Source: Talaromyces rugulosus (lineage: Eukaryota > Ascomycota > Eurotiomycetes > Eurotiales > Trichocomaceae). From it: a DNA stretch of 64,000 nucleotides. The notes under the pieces were generated by a model. It had not been told where the DNA came from and did not search any database. It saw only the letters and a list, made by a program, of their open reading frames with translations. Location of the stretch: contig NC_049564.1 of assembly GCF_013368755.1 (NCBI RefSeq), positions 3,604,001 through 3,668,000 on the forward strand, in the 5' to 3' direction. Of this stretch, positions 1 to 9,869 are shown piece by piece (position 1 is the first letter of the stretch; each line of letters opens with the position of its first letter). A program made the position numbers and the translations under genes.

Positions 1-1
1 T

Positions 2-250
2 TTCGCCCCTTACCTTTTTCTGGTGCTCCCCGCTGCATGCGTTTCAAATTCACGTTACTTTAATGTAGAGAGGCTTTTGGCAATAATGAAATGCCTGGGA
101 TACAAGCGGTTGGAGGAAAAAACCACGAACAAGCTCATCTATCAACTCTGGGAATACCACCCAGATTCATGTAAGATGCTTACATTTCGAAAGGAGGAGC
201 TGAACCCGGGGAAGACCAGAAACAACTTTACAATTACACTCAATTCTTAA
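2..250 (+). CDS. BMT2: 25S rRNA adenine-N1 methyltransferase, Bmt2-like (3' end only)
   Basis: Only the C-terminal about 82 residues are in the window; the gene begins to the left. The frame is open from base 2, reads through FLVLPAACVSNSRYFNVERL, and stops with TAA at 248-250. The LFLVLP..CVSNSRY segment followed by ERL..IM..LGY resembles the end of the Rossmann methyltransferase domain of the Bmt2 family, which methylates an adenine in 25S rRNA in the nucleolus. The tail (KLIYQLWEY, then a basic KTRNNFTITLN) looks complete. The catalytic motifs lie outside the window, so family assignment rests on this tail alone. No intron is seen in this part. Confidence 0.7.
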   Translation, partial: FAPYLFLVLPAACVSNSRYFNVERLLAIMKCLGYKRLEEKTTNKLIYQLWEYHPDSCKMLTFRKEELNPGKTRNNFTITLNS

Positions 251-335
251 TTTTTTTAAATTTTTTTTTTAAAAAAAAACCGGCAATCATTCACACAACA
301 CCCTTATATATCATCCCTACATGCTCTCGGTCCGG

Positions 336-2530
336 CTAAAATGTATCCTTTGGTAAAAACACCCAGACTGTTCCGACAAGCGCCATGATAGACGATATGA
401 TCAAAAGCACCCAATCAAAGATCCTTTCACGAACTGGAACCTCATTTCCAAATATTTTCAGGTAAAAGGCAATTGGCAGGATAATGCAGATGGTGAAACA
501 CAGGCAGGAGCCCATGAGAGCCATGATGCGGTCAAAGGATGGGAAAACCACCGCAATGAAGACAATCAGAACGATGATGGCAAAGCGTACAAATGCTCTG
601 CCGATTATGGTTGACTTGGAGACGTGAGTGTCATGACGTTGGCTCGCTGGAGAGAGGCCACAGAGGACTTCGGCTGTGGTAACGAGGGGTCGAGCACTGG
701 TACTATCTGTTAGTTGTTTTCACTAAAACATGTGTCGATACATACTTTAAAGGCACTTTAGTAATCGGAATAATTGCAATAAATATAACAATGCAGATTG
801 ATAGGGCTTGAGGGTAGCTGGTAGTAAGAAGAACGTTTGCAGTGATTTCATCCGAAACGTCATCTCCAAACATCAGCCAGCCAATAACAGCCATGAAGAA
901 GTCCAGTGAGAACTATAGCAGTTTCAGAATTTGATGGTATCAATAATAGAGCTCCGCCACTTACTGTGAAGATGTAGGTGATCCAAAGGCTCTGGCCATA
1001 CTTATGAGGATGTCTCATATCACGGTAGATGTTTGGAAAAACACCATGTCCACCCCAAGGTGCTAGTCAATGTTAGTGATCTTGACTGGGAAGACTGAAA
1101 AAAAAAAAAAAAAAAAAAAACCTACACATCAACAGGCCAAAGCTCAAAGGCAATGTTGACCAATGCTCTGGGAAAAGATACGTCTTTGCAGGTTGAATAA
1201 GAGACCCCGGCGTATCGGGCTTGATCAACCCGTCAATGAAAACGATAACCACAACTATATCAGTTAGAAACGGCCTTTCTGGATGGGAAGAGGCAAAGAA
1301 AACTCACTAGCTGTGCATGAAATGATACCAAGAATGCTAGTGACACTCAGAAAACGGAGAGGAATGAAACTTAATGGCATTAAAATTATACCACAGATAA
1401 TTTTCCACCGGACAAGCCCGAATCCAGGTATAAGCACATCAAGACTATCACCAAACAATACCACAAGAGCGACACAGGCTCCTAATAGCTCTAGGCAAAA
1501 CAAAAGACTGGTAATAAGACGGGCCCGATGCCCAAAGCTTACATACGCCAGGTCTCCGTAAGTGACTATGCTATGGTCGATATCCGAGCATTTGGCCAAA
1601 ATCTTCGCCGTGTAGGCTGTAGCTCCCGCGGAAAAACACAGGAACGAAAGTCCGATCAACCATCCGGCATGTTTGATTCCGAGGGGCAGACTCAGCAACC
1701 CAACTCCGATCAACACGTTGACGGAATTGAAAATAGTCTGATAGACGGTGCTTTGTCCCACGATTATGTTTTCTTTGGTTCCGTCTTCATGTTCCACCTG
1801 CTTCACAAGCAACGGTTCTGTGCCAGGTGGCGGCTCTGCGTTGATCGCCCGGTGTTCATGGTGGAGTTCAAGGGTACGTTGCCGAGTCGTCTCACTCACA
1901 CGAGAGGATATCGTGCCATAGGACGTTCCAAGGCTTCTACCAAAGGACGAAGTGTCGTACGCGCTCAGCAACGCGGATGCTGGGTCTCGTCGTAACGATC
2001 CTGTTCCTTCATGGCTAAAGCTATCGCGTCCGGTACCGTCATCAATAGCATCCGAGGACGCTCTTGGCCTGTCGAAAGGGCCGGACAAGAGCGGCTGTGT
2101 CGGCGTATGATACGAGCCTCGACGGGCGTCGTCAAAGTCTTCTCCCTCGCTGTCAAAGGCAAACGATGATCGCCGCGGAACAATCTCCAGGAACCCAGCT
2201 GCTCGCTGCCACGACCGAGCAAAATTGTCTATGCTGTTTACTCCTCCAGCTTGTCGAAAGCGCATGGATATCGACGGGCTCCTAGCAACAAAATTAAAAC
2301 GGGGCTTGTCTGGTAGAAGGAGCTGGGCTAGCTATTCACCTGCGGAGGCCATAGTCCTCATCGTCGTCAATGTCGCCATGGAAGCCATAGTCCGACGCCT
2401 CGCTCTCGCGACGATTGACCGACGTAGAAGGGGATGCTCGTCCGGAGAGCCACGAAGCTAGATTGGAGCCAATAGAGCCTTGGCTCATTGAACGGCCATA
2501 TCGTTCGTCATGGGTGTTTTCGTTGGACAT
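336..2530 (-). CDS. AVT1: vacuolar amino-acid transporter, Avt1-like
   Basis: Six exons on the minus strand: 2530-2340, 2281-1308, 1254-1126, 1062-965, 912-746, 702-336, giving 641 residues with all phases closing. The first 240 or so residues are a hydrophilic Ser/Arg-rich cytosolic region. The transporter domain starts at VVGQST-like sequence (IIVGQSTVYQTIFNSVNVL) and carries GVGLLSLPLG, the hallmark of the AAAP family TM1, followed by about ten hydrophobic helices. Yeast Avt1 imports neutral amino acids into the vacuole by proton antiport; the same role is inferred. The intron between 1062 and 1126 contains a run of 23 T on the sense strand directly after its donor. The gene is divergent from eRF1, with about 1 kb between starts. 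Confidence 0.9.
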
Positions 2531-3526
2531 CGGGCTGGAGCTGTGCAGATGTCCTCGAGTAGCAAGCAGCAGTCATTAACAGGACAAAGCTGCAGGACAG
2601 GGTTTTAGGTTCCCAGCGCGTCCATTTTTGCTTCCTTCGCAGGAGTTAGTGAGCACGCGCTGAAAAGCCGGTTCTGTTATCGCGCGGTCCGGGTGTTATC
2701 TTTTGCCCCTCTTGTATGTAACCTAATAGTCGCTGGTGGTCAGCTGATCCGCTCGCCTGATCTCTTGGTCTCCTCTTTTTATGTTGTCTTCTTCTTCTTA
2801 TATTTCTAAAAAGTGGGGTTTAAACCCTCGAAGAACGAACAGTCGCTGCATGGTACAACCCAATTTCTTGCAGACCGAGGAACGACGACGAAATCCATGG
2901 TGCTAATGTATGGCTTCGAGATACTACGAAAAAGACTGTCTCCAAGGCTCTTTAATACTACTACAATTCTCCTAATCCTACCATCCAGGTCATGGCTAAA
3001 TTCAATGTTCAGATCCAATTTTTGTAGGTTTTAATCCTTCTGGGACCAATTCAAACAGGTCTATAGATCGACCTTGATATTAGTACTAGTATAGGGAACA
3101 CGCCACTGAGTCTTCGCACATCCACGCCACTGTGGCTGGATTGACAGCAGTATGAGCACTGGTCCCTAGTTAAGCCATGGCCATAATACTACTGAAATAA
3201 TATATATGGTTGTAAAGATGTTGAAGCCGGAGAAAAATTAGTGCGCTGGCTGCCTTTAGACACAGGACAATAACCCCCCCACATAACGTACCTGAGAAAA
3301 ATCCACCCCGCCAGAAGCAGAGCACAATTTCGGCGCAGCGTCATCACCGCTTTCTTTTCGCATCCCTCGCCCCCTTTTTTGTTTCATAGATCTACACACG
3401 TACAAAGGGAAATTACCAGGAATACGGTGCGCCTCAGGATCCAAAAAAAAGGCATTTTCCTTCTACCACCATCCCCCTCCAATCCTCTTTCCCATCGGTC
3501 GCGCACAGTTGTCGCCGCCGCCCAAC
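2531..3526. other. divergent intergenic region AVT1 / eRF1
   Basis: About 1 kb between two start codons. It has pyrimidine-rich stretches near the AVT1 side (2760-2810) and a CT-rich leader ahead of the eRF1 ATG. Short open frames here show no recognisable domains. It most likely holds both promoters and 5' UTRs. Confidence 0.5.
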
Positions 3527-5007
3527 ATGAGCGCACAACCACAGGCGAATGAAGCCGAGAAGAACATCGAGATATGGAAGGTCAAAAAGCTCATCAAGCG
3601 CCTTGAACAAGCCAGGGGAAATGGAACGTCCATGATTTCTCTCATCATTCGTGAGTATCAAGAACAACCACAAAAAAAAAGTAATATACGCCCTAACCAA
3701 GTCTATTAGCCCCCAAGGATCAGGTTTCGCGCGCCGCAAAGATGTTGGCTGAAGAATTTGTAAGGGCTGCTTCGGGTTTTTTTCTATATTCACTTGGTTC
3801 TAACAATTCACTTAGGGCACGGCTTCCAACATCAAGTCCCGAGTCAATCGTCTTTCGGTCCTGTCGGCTATTACCTCGACCCAGCAACGTCTCAAGTTAT
3901 ATACCAAAGTTCCTCCGAATGGACTCGTCGTCTACTGTGGTGAAATCATCACTTCCGAGGGCAAAGAACGAAAGATCAACATTGACTTTGAACCCTTTAA
4001 ACCAATCAACACGTCTTTGTACCTTTGTGACAACAAATTTCACACCGAGGCCTTGAGCGAACTGCTCGAGTCGGATCAGAGATTCGGGTTCATCGTTATG
4101 GACGGAAACGGTGCTCTTTTCGGAACACTGAGTGGAAACACTCGAGACGTCATTCAAAAGTTCAGTGTTGATCTGCCCAAGAAGCACGGTCGTGGTGGTC
4201 AGTCAGCCCTTCGTTTCTCTCGTCTTCGAGACGAGAAGCGCCACAACTATGTCCGCAAGGTTGCCGAGGTTGCTGTGCAAAATTTCATCACAAACGACAA
4301 GGTCAACGTAGCAGGGATTGTTCTTGCTGGTTCCGCTGATTTCAAGAACGATCTCAATCAGTCCGATCTGTTCGACGGTCGGTTGCAGACCAAAGTGATC
4401 AAGGTTGTCGACGTGTCTTATGGTGGCGAGAACGGCTTCAACCAGGCCATCGAACTCGCCGCCGAAACCCTGGGTAATGTCAAGTTCATCCAGGAGAAGA
4501 AATTGATCGGCAAATATTTCGAAGAAATCAGCCAGGACAGCGGCAAGGTCTGCTATGGTATTGAGGATACCCTCAAGGCACTGGAACTCGGTGCCGCAGA
4601 AATTTTGATTGTCTTTGAAAATCTCGACGTCACCCGTTGGGCCCTCAAGGCGTCCACTGGCGAAGAGGTCGTTATTCATACCACCAAGGGTCAAGAGTCA
4701 AACCGAGAACTTTTTATGGACAAGGAGACCGGCCAGGAAATGGAAATCTCAGATCAAGGCTCATTCCTAGAATGGCTCGCCGAAAAGTACAAGGATTTCG
4801 GTGCCACACTCGAGTTCGTTTCGGATCGCTCGAGTGAGGGTAACCAGTTTGTCAAAGGTTTTGGTGGTATCGGAGCAATCCTTCGCTACAAGGTGAACTT
4901 TGAACAGCTTGCCGATTATTCTGACGAAGACGAGTTTTACGACGGTATGAACTTTTTTTTCTTGTTTTATCGCGGTACGCGCATGCTAACATCACTCGAC
5001 AGATTGA
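3527..5007 (+). CDS. SUP45: eukaryotic peptide chain release factor subunit 1 (eRF1)
   Basis: Four exons: 3527-3650, 3710-3759, 3816-4944, 5003-5007; 435 residues, the usual eRF1 length. It recognises all three stop codons in the ribosomal A site and triggers peptide release together with eRF3. Visible motifs are NIKS (63-66) and YLCDNKF (127-133) for stop-codon decoding and HGRGGQ (GGQ at 185-187) for hydrolysis. The C-terminus is the acidic SDEDEFYDD expected for eRF3 binding. The last exon codes only five bases (end of one Asp codon plus TGA). A later acceptor at 5017-5018 would give a different, 13-residue-longer tail; the first AG after the GCTAAC branch site at 4984 is preferred. The stop is TGA followed by C, and the frame stays open for 61 more codons (see findings). 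Confidence 0.95.
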
Positions 5008-5556
5008 CGGTTTTGCAGCCTCGCAGAGAGCGAGGATGGGCCCCCAGATGTCTCCTCAGTGGATTCTCTGACGGCTTGCCGTGCAAAAAGCCAAGCCGTT
5101 GCCAACCAGAGCTTCATGGCCGCTTCAGTTGAAGTCGCTAGCCATATAACTCTGAGCTCCACCAAGTTAGTCCGAGGTTTGTCCACTATCTAATAAGTTT
5201 CTTCATTCATAGCTGACCGCGTGTTTAAGACCCATCCAAACTCTACAATGGAAAATGCTTCGCAATGGCATACCTATCATAGATCATGCACTCTTGAATA
5301 CAGGACAAGATGAAGATTTCTTGAGATGGAAGATGGCGTTGATGTAGGACTACAACTTTCAGGTCGGGAAGGCTTCATAATGATGGGATAGATAGTCACT
5401 GGAAAAACGAAACAAAATCAATCTTTTAGAATTGCTTTGGTATTTGCTTATCATAACACGTGCATTATTCTATACTAGTCGTTCCTTAAATACCGAAAAA
5501 TCGAACTATTTTAAATAAGATATAACCGAAAGTTCGCCTGGAGAAACCGTTATGTT
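5008..5556. other. convergent 3' region eRF1 / prephenate dehydratase
   Basis: This holds the two 3' UTRs. The eRF1 frame remains open after its TGA up to TAA at 5191-5193. From about 5400 onward the sequence becomes AT-rich, as expected for 3' ends. No further gene is seen. Confidence 0.5.
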
Positions 5557-6561
5557 TTAAACAGTGCCAGGGAAAGGTAGACCATCAATCCAAGTTCCCC
5601 AGTCTCTATATGACTTGCATATCGATTTTAGTTCTTCCAGAGTATTATGGATCGAGCTGTTCGGCACGTGCTCGCATTCAATAAAAAAGATATACTGCCA
5701 CGGCCTGAGCATACTCGGCCTAGAGTTGATACTCGTCAGATTCAATCCATGGGATTTAAAAACAGACAGAGCATCTGCCAAAGCACCGGGAGAGGAATGC
5801 TCGATCATGAACGATATCAATGTTTTTCGTGTTTTTGAAGTAGCAACGCCGTTGTCGGCGAGGTTGACCGAGGCATTGGCCGTACGCGCAGATTGAATGT
5901 TCCTCAGGATGAGGAACCGCGTTGTGTTGTCCGCCCTGTCTTCGATATTCTCCTCCAACACAAACGCGTTGTAGTTCTCGGCGGCAAGTCTGCTGGCAAT
6001 GGCTGCGGTTTGGCCGGTTGTGTCCTTGGAGACGATCTCGGTTGCCTTGGATGTCGAAGATACGTCTTGGCGCTCTACGCCTGTGAAGTTTTTGGTGAGG
6101 AATGAGTCGCATTGTCCCCAGGCCTGCGGGTGTGTGTAGAGCTTGGTGATGGACCCGTATTCTTCCTTGGTGACTGGTTTCCCGGCGATTAAGCAATGAT
6201 GAACGGTGAGAAAGTATTCTCCACACACTGTCACGTCTTTGTATAACCTTTGGCGGTCTGCCAGAAGGTCTAGTGTTTGCACGACGGAACCATTGGTCGA
6301 GTTCTCAAAGGGAATCACGGCGTAATCGGCACTATCGTTTTGGACTGCGGAGAATGCTTGGGTAAAGGATACTGATGGGAATAGCTTGACGGATTTCCCG
6401 AAGCTGTTTAAAGCTGCCTGTTTCTTATTAATACATGTCTCAGAGAAGGGAGCTCTGTAAAATAAATTATAGCTCCAGGATAATCCATGCTTGCGCACCT
6501 GATGTGAAAAGGACGCCGAAGGGCCCAGGAACGTCACTCTTGTGGATGTGGAATTCGTCAT
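5557..6561 (-). CDS. PHA2: prephenate dehydratase (phenylalanine biosynthesis)
   Basis: Converts prephenate to phenylpyruvate, the committed step to phenylalanine. Two exons, 6561-6499 and 6417-5557, give 307 residues. The 81-nt intron 6498-6418 is a multiple of three with no stop, so an unspliced reading gives 334 residues with a 27-residue insert that breaks the conserved start VTFLGPSASFSHQ|AALNSFG. The catalytic half ends with the conserved NTTRFLIL (TRF motif). A C-terminal ACT domain follows (SFMIEHSSPGALADALSVF, then LTSINSRPS, where most relatives have ESRP), the site of phenylalanine feedback control in this family. It is divergent from HTD2 with only 288 bases between the start codons. 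Confidence 0.93.
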   Translation of the reverse strand: MTNSTSTRVTFLGPSASFSHQVRKHGLSWSYNLFYRAPFSETCINKKQAALNSFGKSVKLFPSVSFTQAFSAVQNDSADYAVIPFENSTNGSVVQTLDLLADRQRLYKDVTVCGEYFLTVHHCLIAGKPVTKEEYGSITKLYTHPQAWGQCDSFLTKNFTGVERQDVSSTSKATEIVSKDTTGQTAAIASRLAAENYNAFVLEENIEDRADNTTRFLILRNIQSARTANASVNLADNGVATSKTRKTLISFMIEHSSPGALADALSVFKSHGLNLTSINSRPSMLRPWQYIFFIECEHVPNSSIHNTLEELKSICKSYRDWGTWIDGLPFPGTV

Positions 6562-6849
6562 TTTGATTCAAGACGCTAGACAATGCCAATAAAAATAAAT
6601 TCGTAGTATATAAAAATTTCGCAAAGGAGCCGTATTGCTTCGGTTTTTAGCATCAAGTAACAAGGCACATTCATTCCTAGGAGTGAGGGGAGCCCCGCCG
6701 AGAGTCCTCACAGTATTGCTCTCTTCATACGATAGCGCTAGTCCCAAAGCACATTAGCGGGAACCTCTTACCTTAATTACTAGTTGACCGGTGAACTGAG
6801 CTCCCTCGTCATCATTCACTTGCAATTGCAGAAGAGCGGCGAGCTTGCG

Positions 6850-7954
6850 ATGCTCCTTTACCATGGCTCGCTTTTTAGGAAGGCGCTGCCTTCATTGAGA
6901 CGTCCGATATCGTCTCTAGTCGAGCGATCGCTTGAAAAGGAGCTCACGGCGCGTCGCTTACCGCTAGCTTACGACTACCTCACGCCCCAGGCTTCGCATC
7001 TTTTACAGCTTTCACTACTCGAACACCTTCCTCGTGAAGTGAACAACAAAGGCACCGTTGAGAGCGAAGATCCCAGGAAATTACCATCAGTCCAGGAGCA
7101 GCGACATTTACCTCCGGGTCACCATTTGGTCTACTTTCCTCCTCAGGTCACATTATCGGAACTGCTACGCGATGGCACAGATGTCTTGCACACTCCTGGC
7201 GAGCCATTCCACCGCCGGTTGTGGGCTGGTGGGAATGTTGTATTTCCTCGCTCCGGCTCCCTGATACTCAATGGCCAGCGGGCTGTTTGCGTCGAGAATA
7301 TAAGCAATGTGAATGTGAAAGGGAGAGAAGGCGAGGAGAAGATCTTTGTCACAATTGAACGCCGGTTCTCTACCGTGGCTGAAGATGAAGACGAAGCACA
7401 GCTCCGGAGCAGGGTGGTAAACAGCCCCGGTGTTCTCACTGAGACCCGCGACTTGGTCTTCTTGCGCGAGCCGGATTTAGAAGCTCGGGGTGCTTCAAAC
7501 GGAAAAGCGAGTAGACTCGTAAAATGTATGCACATGTATAGAGCTATATTAACGAGCCTTGCTAACATAAATCTGCCTAAAAGCCCCAACAGAGCCCGAC
7601 ATCAGTCACAGATTAACGCCCAACAAGGCTTTACTATTCCGATTTTCGGCGCTCACATTCAACGCCCACCTGATTCATCTCGACCAGTCCTACACAAAGG
7701 ATATTGAAGGCCACAATGACCTTCTTGTCCACGGGCCACTGTCTTTGACTCTGATGCTCAGCGTCCTGTCTAGTCATCTAGCAGAGAGCGGACACGCTAT
7801 TCAAAGGTTTGAATACAGAAATTTGGCTCCTCTGTATGTCGATCAAGAGATGCGGATCTGCGCCAAAAAGAAAAGGACAGAAACCGGTGGCTGGGAAGTA
7901 TGGATTGAAGGTCCCCTCGGTGGACTGGCAGTCAGAGGAACAGCGTGGACTTGA
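6850..7954 (+). CDS. HTD2: mitochondrial hydroxyacyl-thioester dehydratase, Htd2-like
   Basis: Two exons, 6850-7525 and 7584-7954; 348 residues. The ATG at 6850 is chosen because the frame upstream opens only with a non-ATG codon and the resulting N-terminus (MLLYHGSLFRKALPSLRR) is basic and free of acids, like a mitochondrial presequence. A hot-dog fold core is indicated by GEPFHRRLWAGG and by LLFRFSALTFNAHLIHLD, which matches the MaoC/Htd2 active-site region with its catalytic Asn-His pair. The C-terminus (EYRNLAPLYVDQEMRIC) is also typical. In yeast Htd2 is the 3-hydroxyacyl-ACP dehydratase of mitochondrial type II fatty-acid synthesis, needed for lipoate. The acceptor at 7583 avoids the stop that the later AG at 7592 would create. 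Confidence 0.88.
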
Positions 7955-8213
7955 TCTATATATACAATGGATAGTCCATATACAGGTGTATTGAAACGGT
8001 ATTATAACATTAATTACCGGATTATCGGCAAAACTGCTTCCGGTGACAAAGCGGGTCCAGGCACCGCTAGCGGCTTCCACGTATTCAAAATCTTCGAGCT
8101 CGCGTCTTTCTGTCTTTTCTTCTTCCTTTACCATTGTCCCCAGTCCTCTCCAGCTTGCCTGTTGAGAACAATTTTATTTTTACTGCTCACTTACCATCAC
8201 CAGTCAGGACATC

Positions 8214-9576
8214 ATGGATGTCTTCTGGGCAGCTCCGCCAGTCGCCAGGTACTGGTGTTTGTCTCCTAGAACATGACAGACAGCTCTAACAACCACTTTT
8301 ATGTAGGACGTTGACTGCATTGACTTGTCTCGAGTCTGCACTAGTCTATGGTGGTCTGTTGAGCGGGTACAAGATTGCCTTTTTCCCAAGTCAACTCTTC
8401 AAACTCCTTCCAGAAGTTTGGAGACTGGCGACACCGTTTCTGCTCACAAAACCACAGCTGGGTTTTCTCTTTGATCTCTATTTCAGTATGTCTCTTCTTT
8501 TATATTTTGTCCTTTGGATATAACTAACCTGTTGGCTAGTGTACACGTATGCGAGTGGATTAGAAAAGAACTCGCCGCGGTTCCCGCGAAGCGGTGACTT
8601 TTTAACCTACGTTGTATTTGTAGGCGCTGTGATCATGGTAAGTCATGAGGCTTTTGGTTATCTACTATACCTCTTTCACAATTCGTTATCTGGCAATTCA
8701 ATAAACGTTACAACTACACAAATTCCTGCTTTTTCCGTTCTTATCTATGATCCTGTGTCATACACACCTCCCATATCTGCCCGCCCAGTTTCTCTAGCTG
8801 AAGCGGTTCCTGGTTTGGAGGAAGATTACCCCCGTATCTCGTGCAGCGCCAAATATGTCAAAAAATCCGGCCTGTTATGCGGTGCGGGAATGGTGGGATT
8901 GCCGATTGAGATAACCATGCGCTGCTATATATCTGCGCATGGTGATTTAATGGTGCCCTACATTACTTGCAAATATTTTAATCTCGATGCCTTATTATCT
9001 ATTTATTTCAAAGTACTCTCGTACTGACTGCATCAAGCTCCTAGCAAATTATTTCTTTGGAAGTGTCATCTTCACAAGTGGTGCGCTATATCCACATCGG
9101 ACGCCGTAATCCATCGTCTGTATACTGACTAGTTCTCCGCTGAAGCATTAATCATGGCCTTCATCCACACATGGGCACAGGACAACCGAGGAAAACATGT
9201 GACTTTCTACGTTGTCCAAATCAGAGCAGAGTGGCTGCCACTGGCCCTTCTTGGTGTCAACTTCGTGACAGCAGGCCCGACTGTCGCCATGATCGAAGCC
9301 ACTGGCATCGTTGCATCTCACCTATATGACTTCCTCACCCGCATTTGGCCTACCTTTGGTGGTGGCAGGAACTATATCACCACGCCATCGTTTGTGCACA
9401 ACCTCTTTCAAGATAATCGTAGTAGTGCTCGTGGATACGGTGCCGCCTACCGCCCAGCACAAACAGCACAAGCGGGACAGGCGGGACAGGCAGGACAAAG
9501 CTCAGGTTCAAGCTCGTCGTATTTCGGCTCTTCATGGAGCTCGCGAGGCGCCGGAAGAAGATTGGGTGGCAACTAA
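8214..9576 (+). CDS. derlin, Der1/Dfm1-type ERAD membrane protein
   Basis: Five exons: 8214-8248, 8307-8485, 8540-8637, 9038-9080, 9146-9576; 261 residues. Derlins are rhomboid pseudoproteases of the ER membrane that help extract misfolded proteins. Visible are the WR motif (PEVWRLATPF), FDLYFMYTYASGLE, hydrophobic segments around VFVGAVIMLLANYFFG and LPLALLGVNFVTAG, and the late TPSFVHNLF typical of the family end of the core. The tail is rich in Gly/Ser/Gln with QAGQAGQAGQ repeats. Intron 3 is 400 nt, far longer than its 54-65 nt neighbours, and continues the exon 3 frame without a stop to 9027. The exon 4/5 boundary was set by the derlin sequence FTSALIMAFIHTW. Confidence 0.88.
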
Positions 9577-9869
9577 GTAATCTAACAAGATGGCAAGTCT
9601 ACCAAGGGCCTTAGATCGTGTATTGTACTACAGTAATAACGGAAATTTTACTTGTACTTTTATTCTTTTATTATAAAGACTACGAGCATTCAATAGTTAA
9701 TAATTATTCTCTAGCAGAATCTTTTGGGCCTAGCTCAGTCGTAAATGCGCTAAGCCCGTTGTGGCAGGAAAAGCTCGGGCCGCACTTTTTTTTTCTTTCC
9801 CTTCCAGAGAGACCAGAGATCTCCGTTGGCTGCACACTTTTTCACCAGCAGTCGTGTCAACCCTCCAAA

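Noticed and set aside
9721..9760. tRNA-like TAGCTCAGT sequence
   Set aside because: The downstream sequence lacks an anticodon stem, a B box and an acceptor stem partner.
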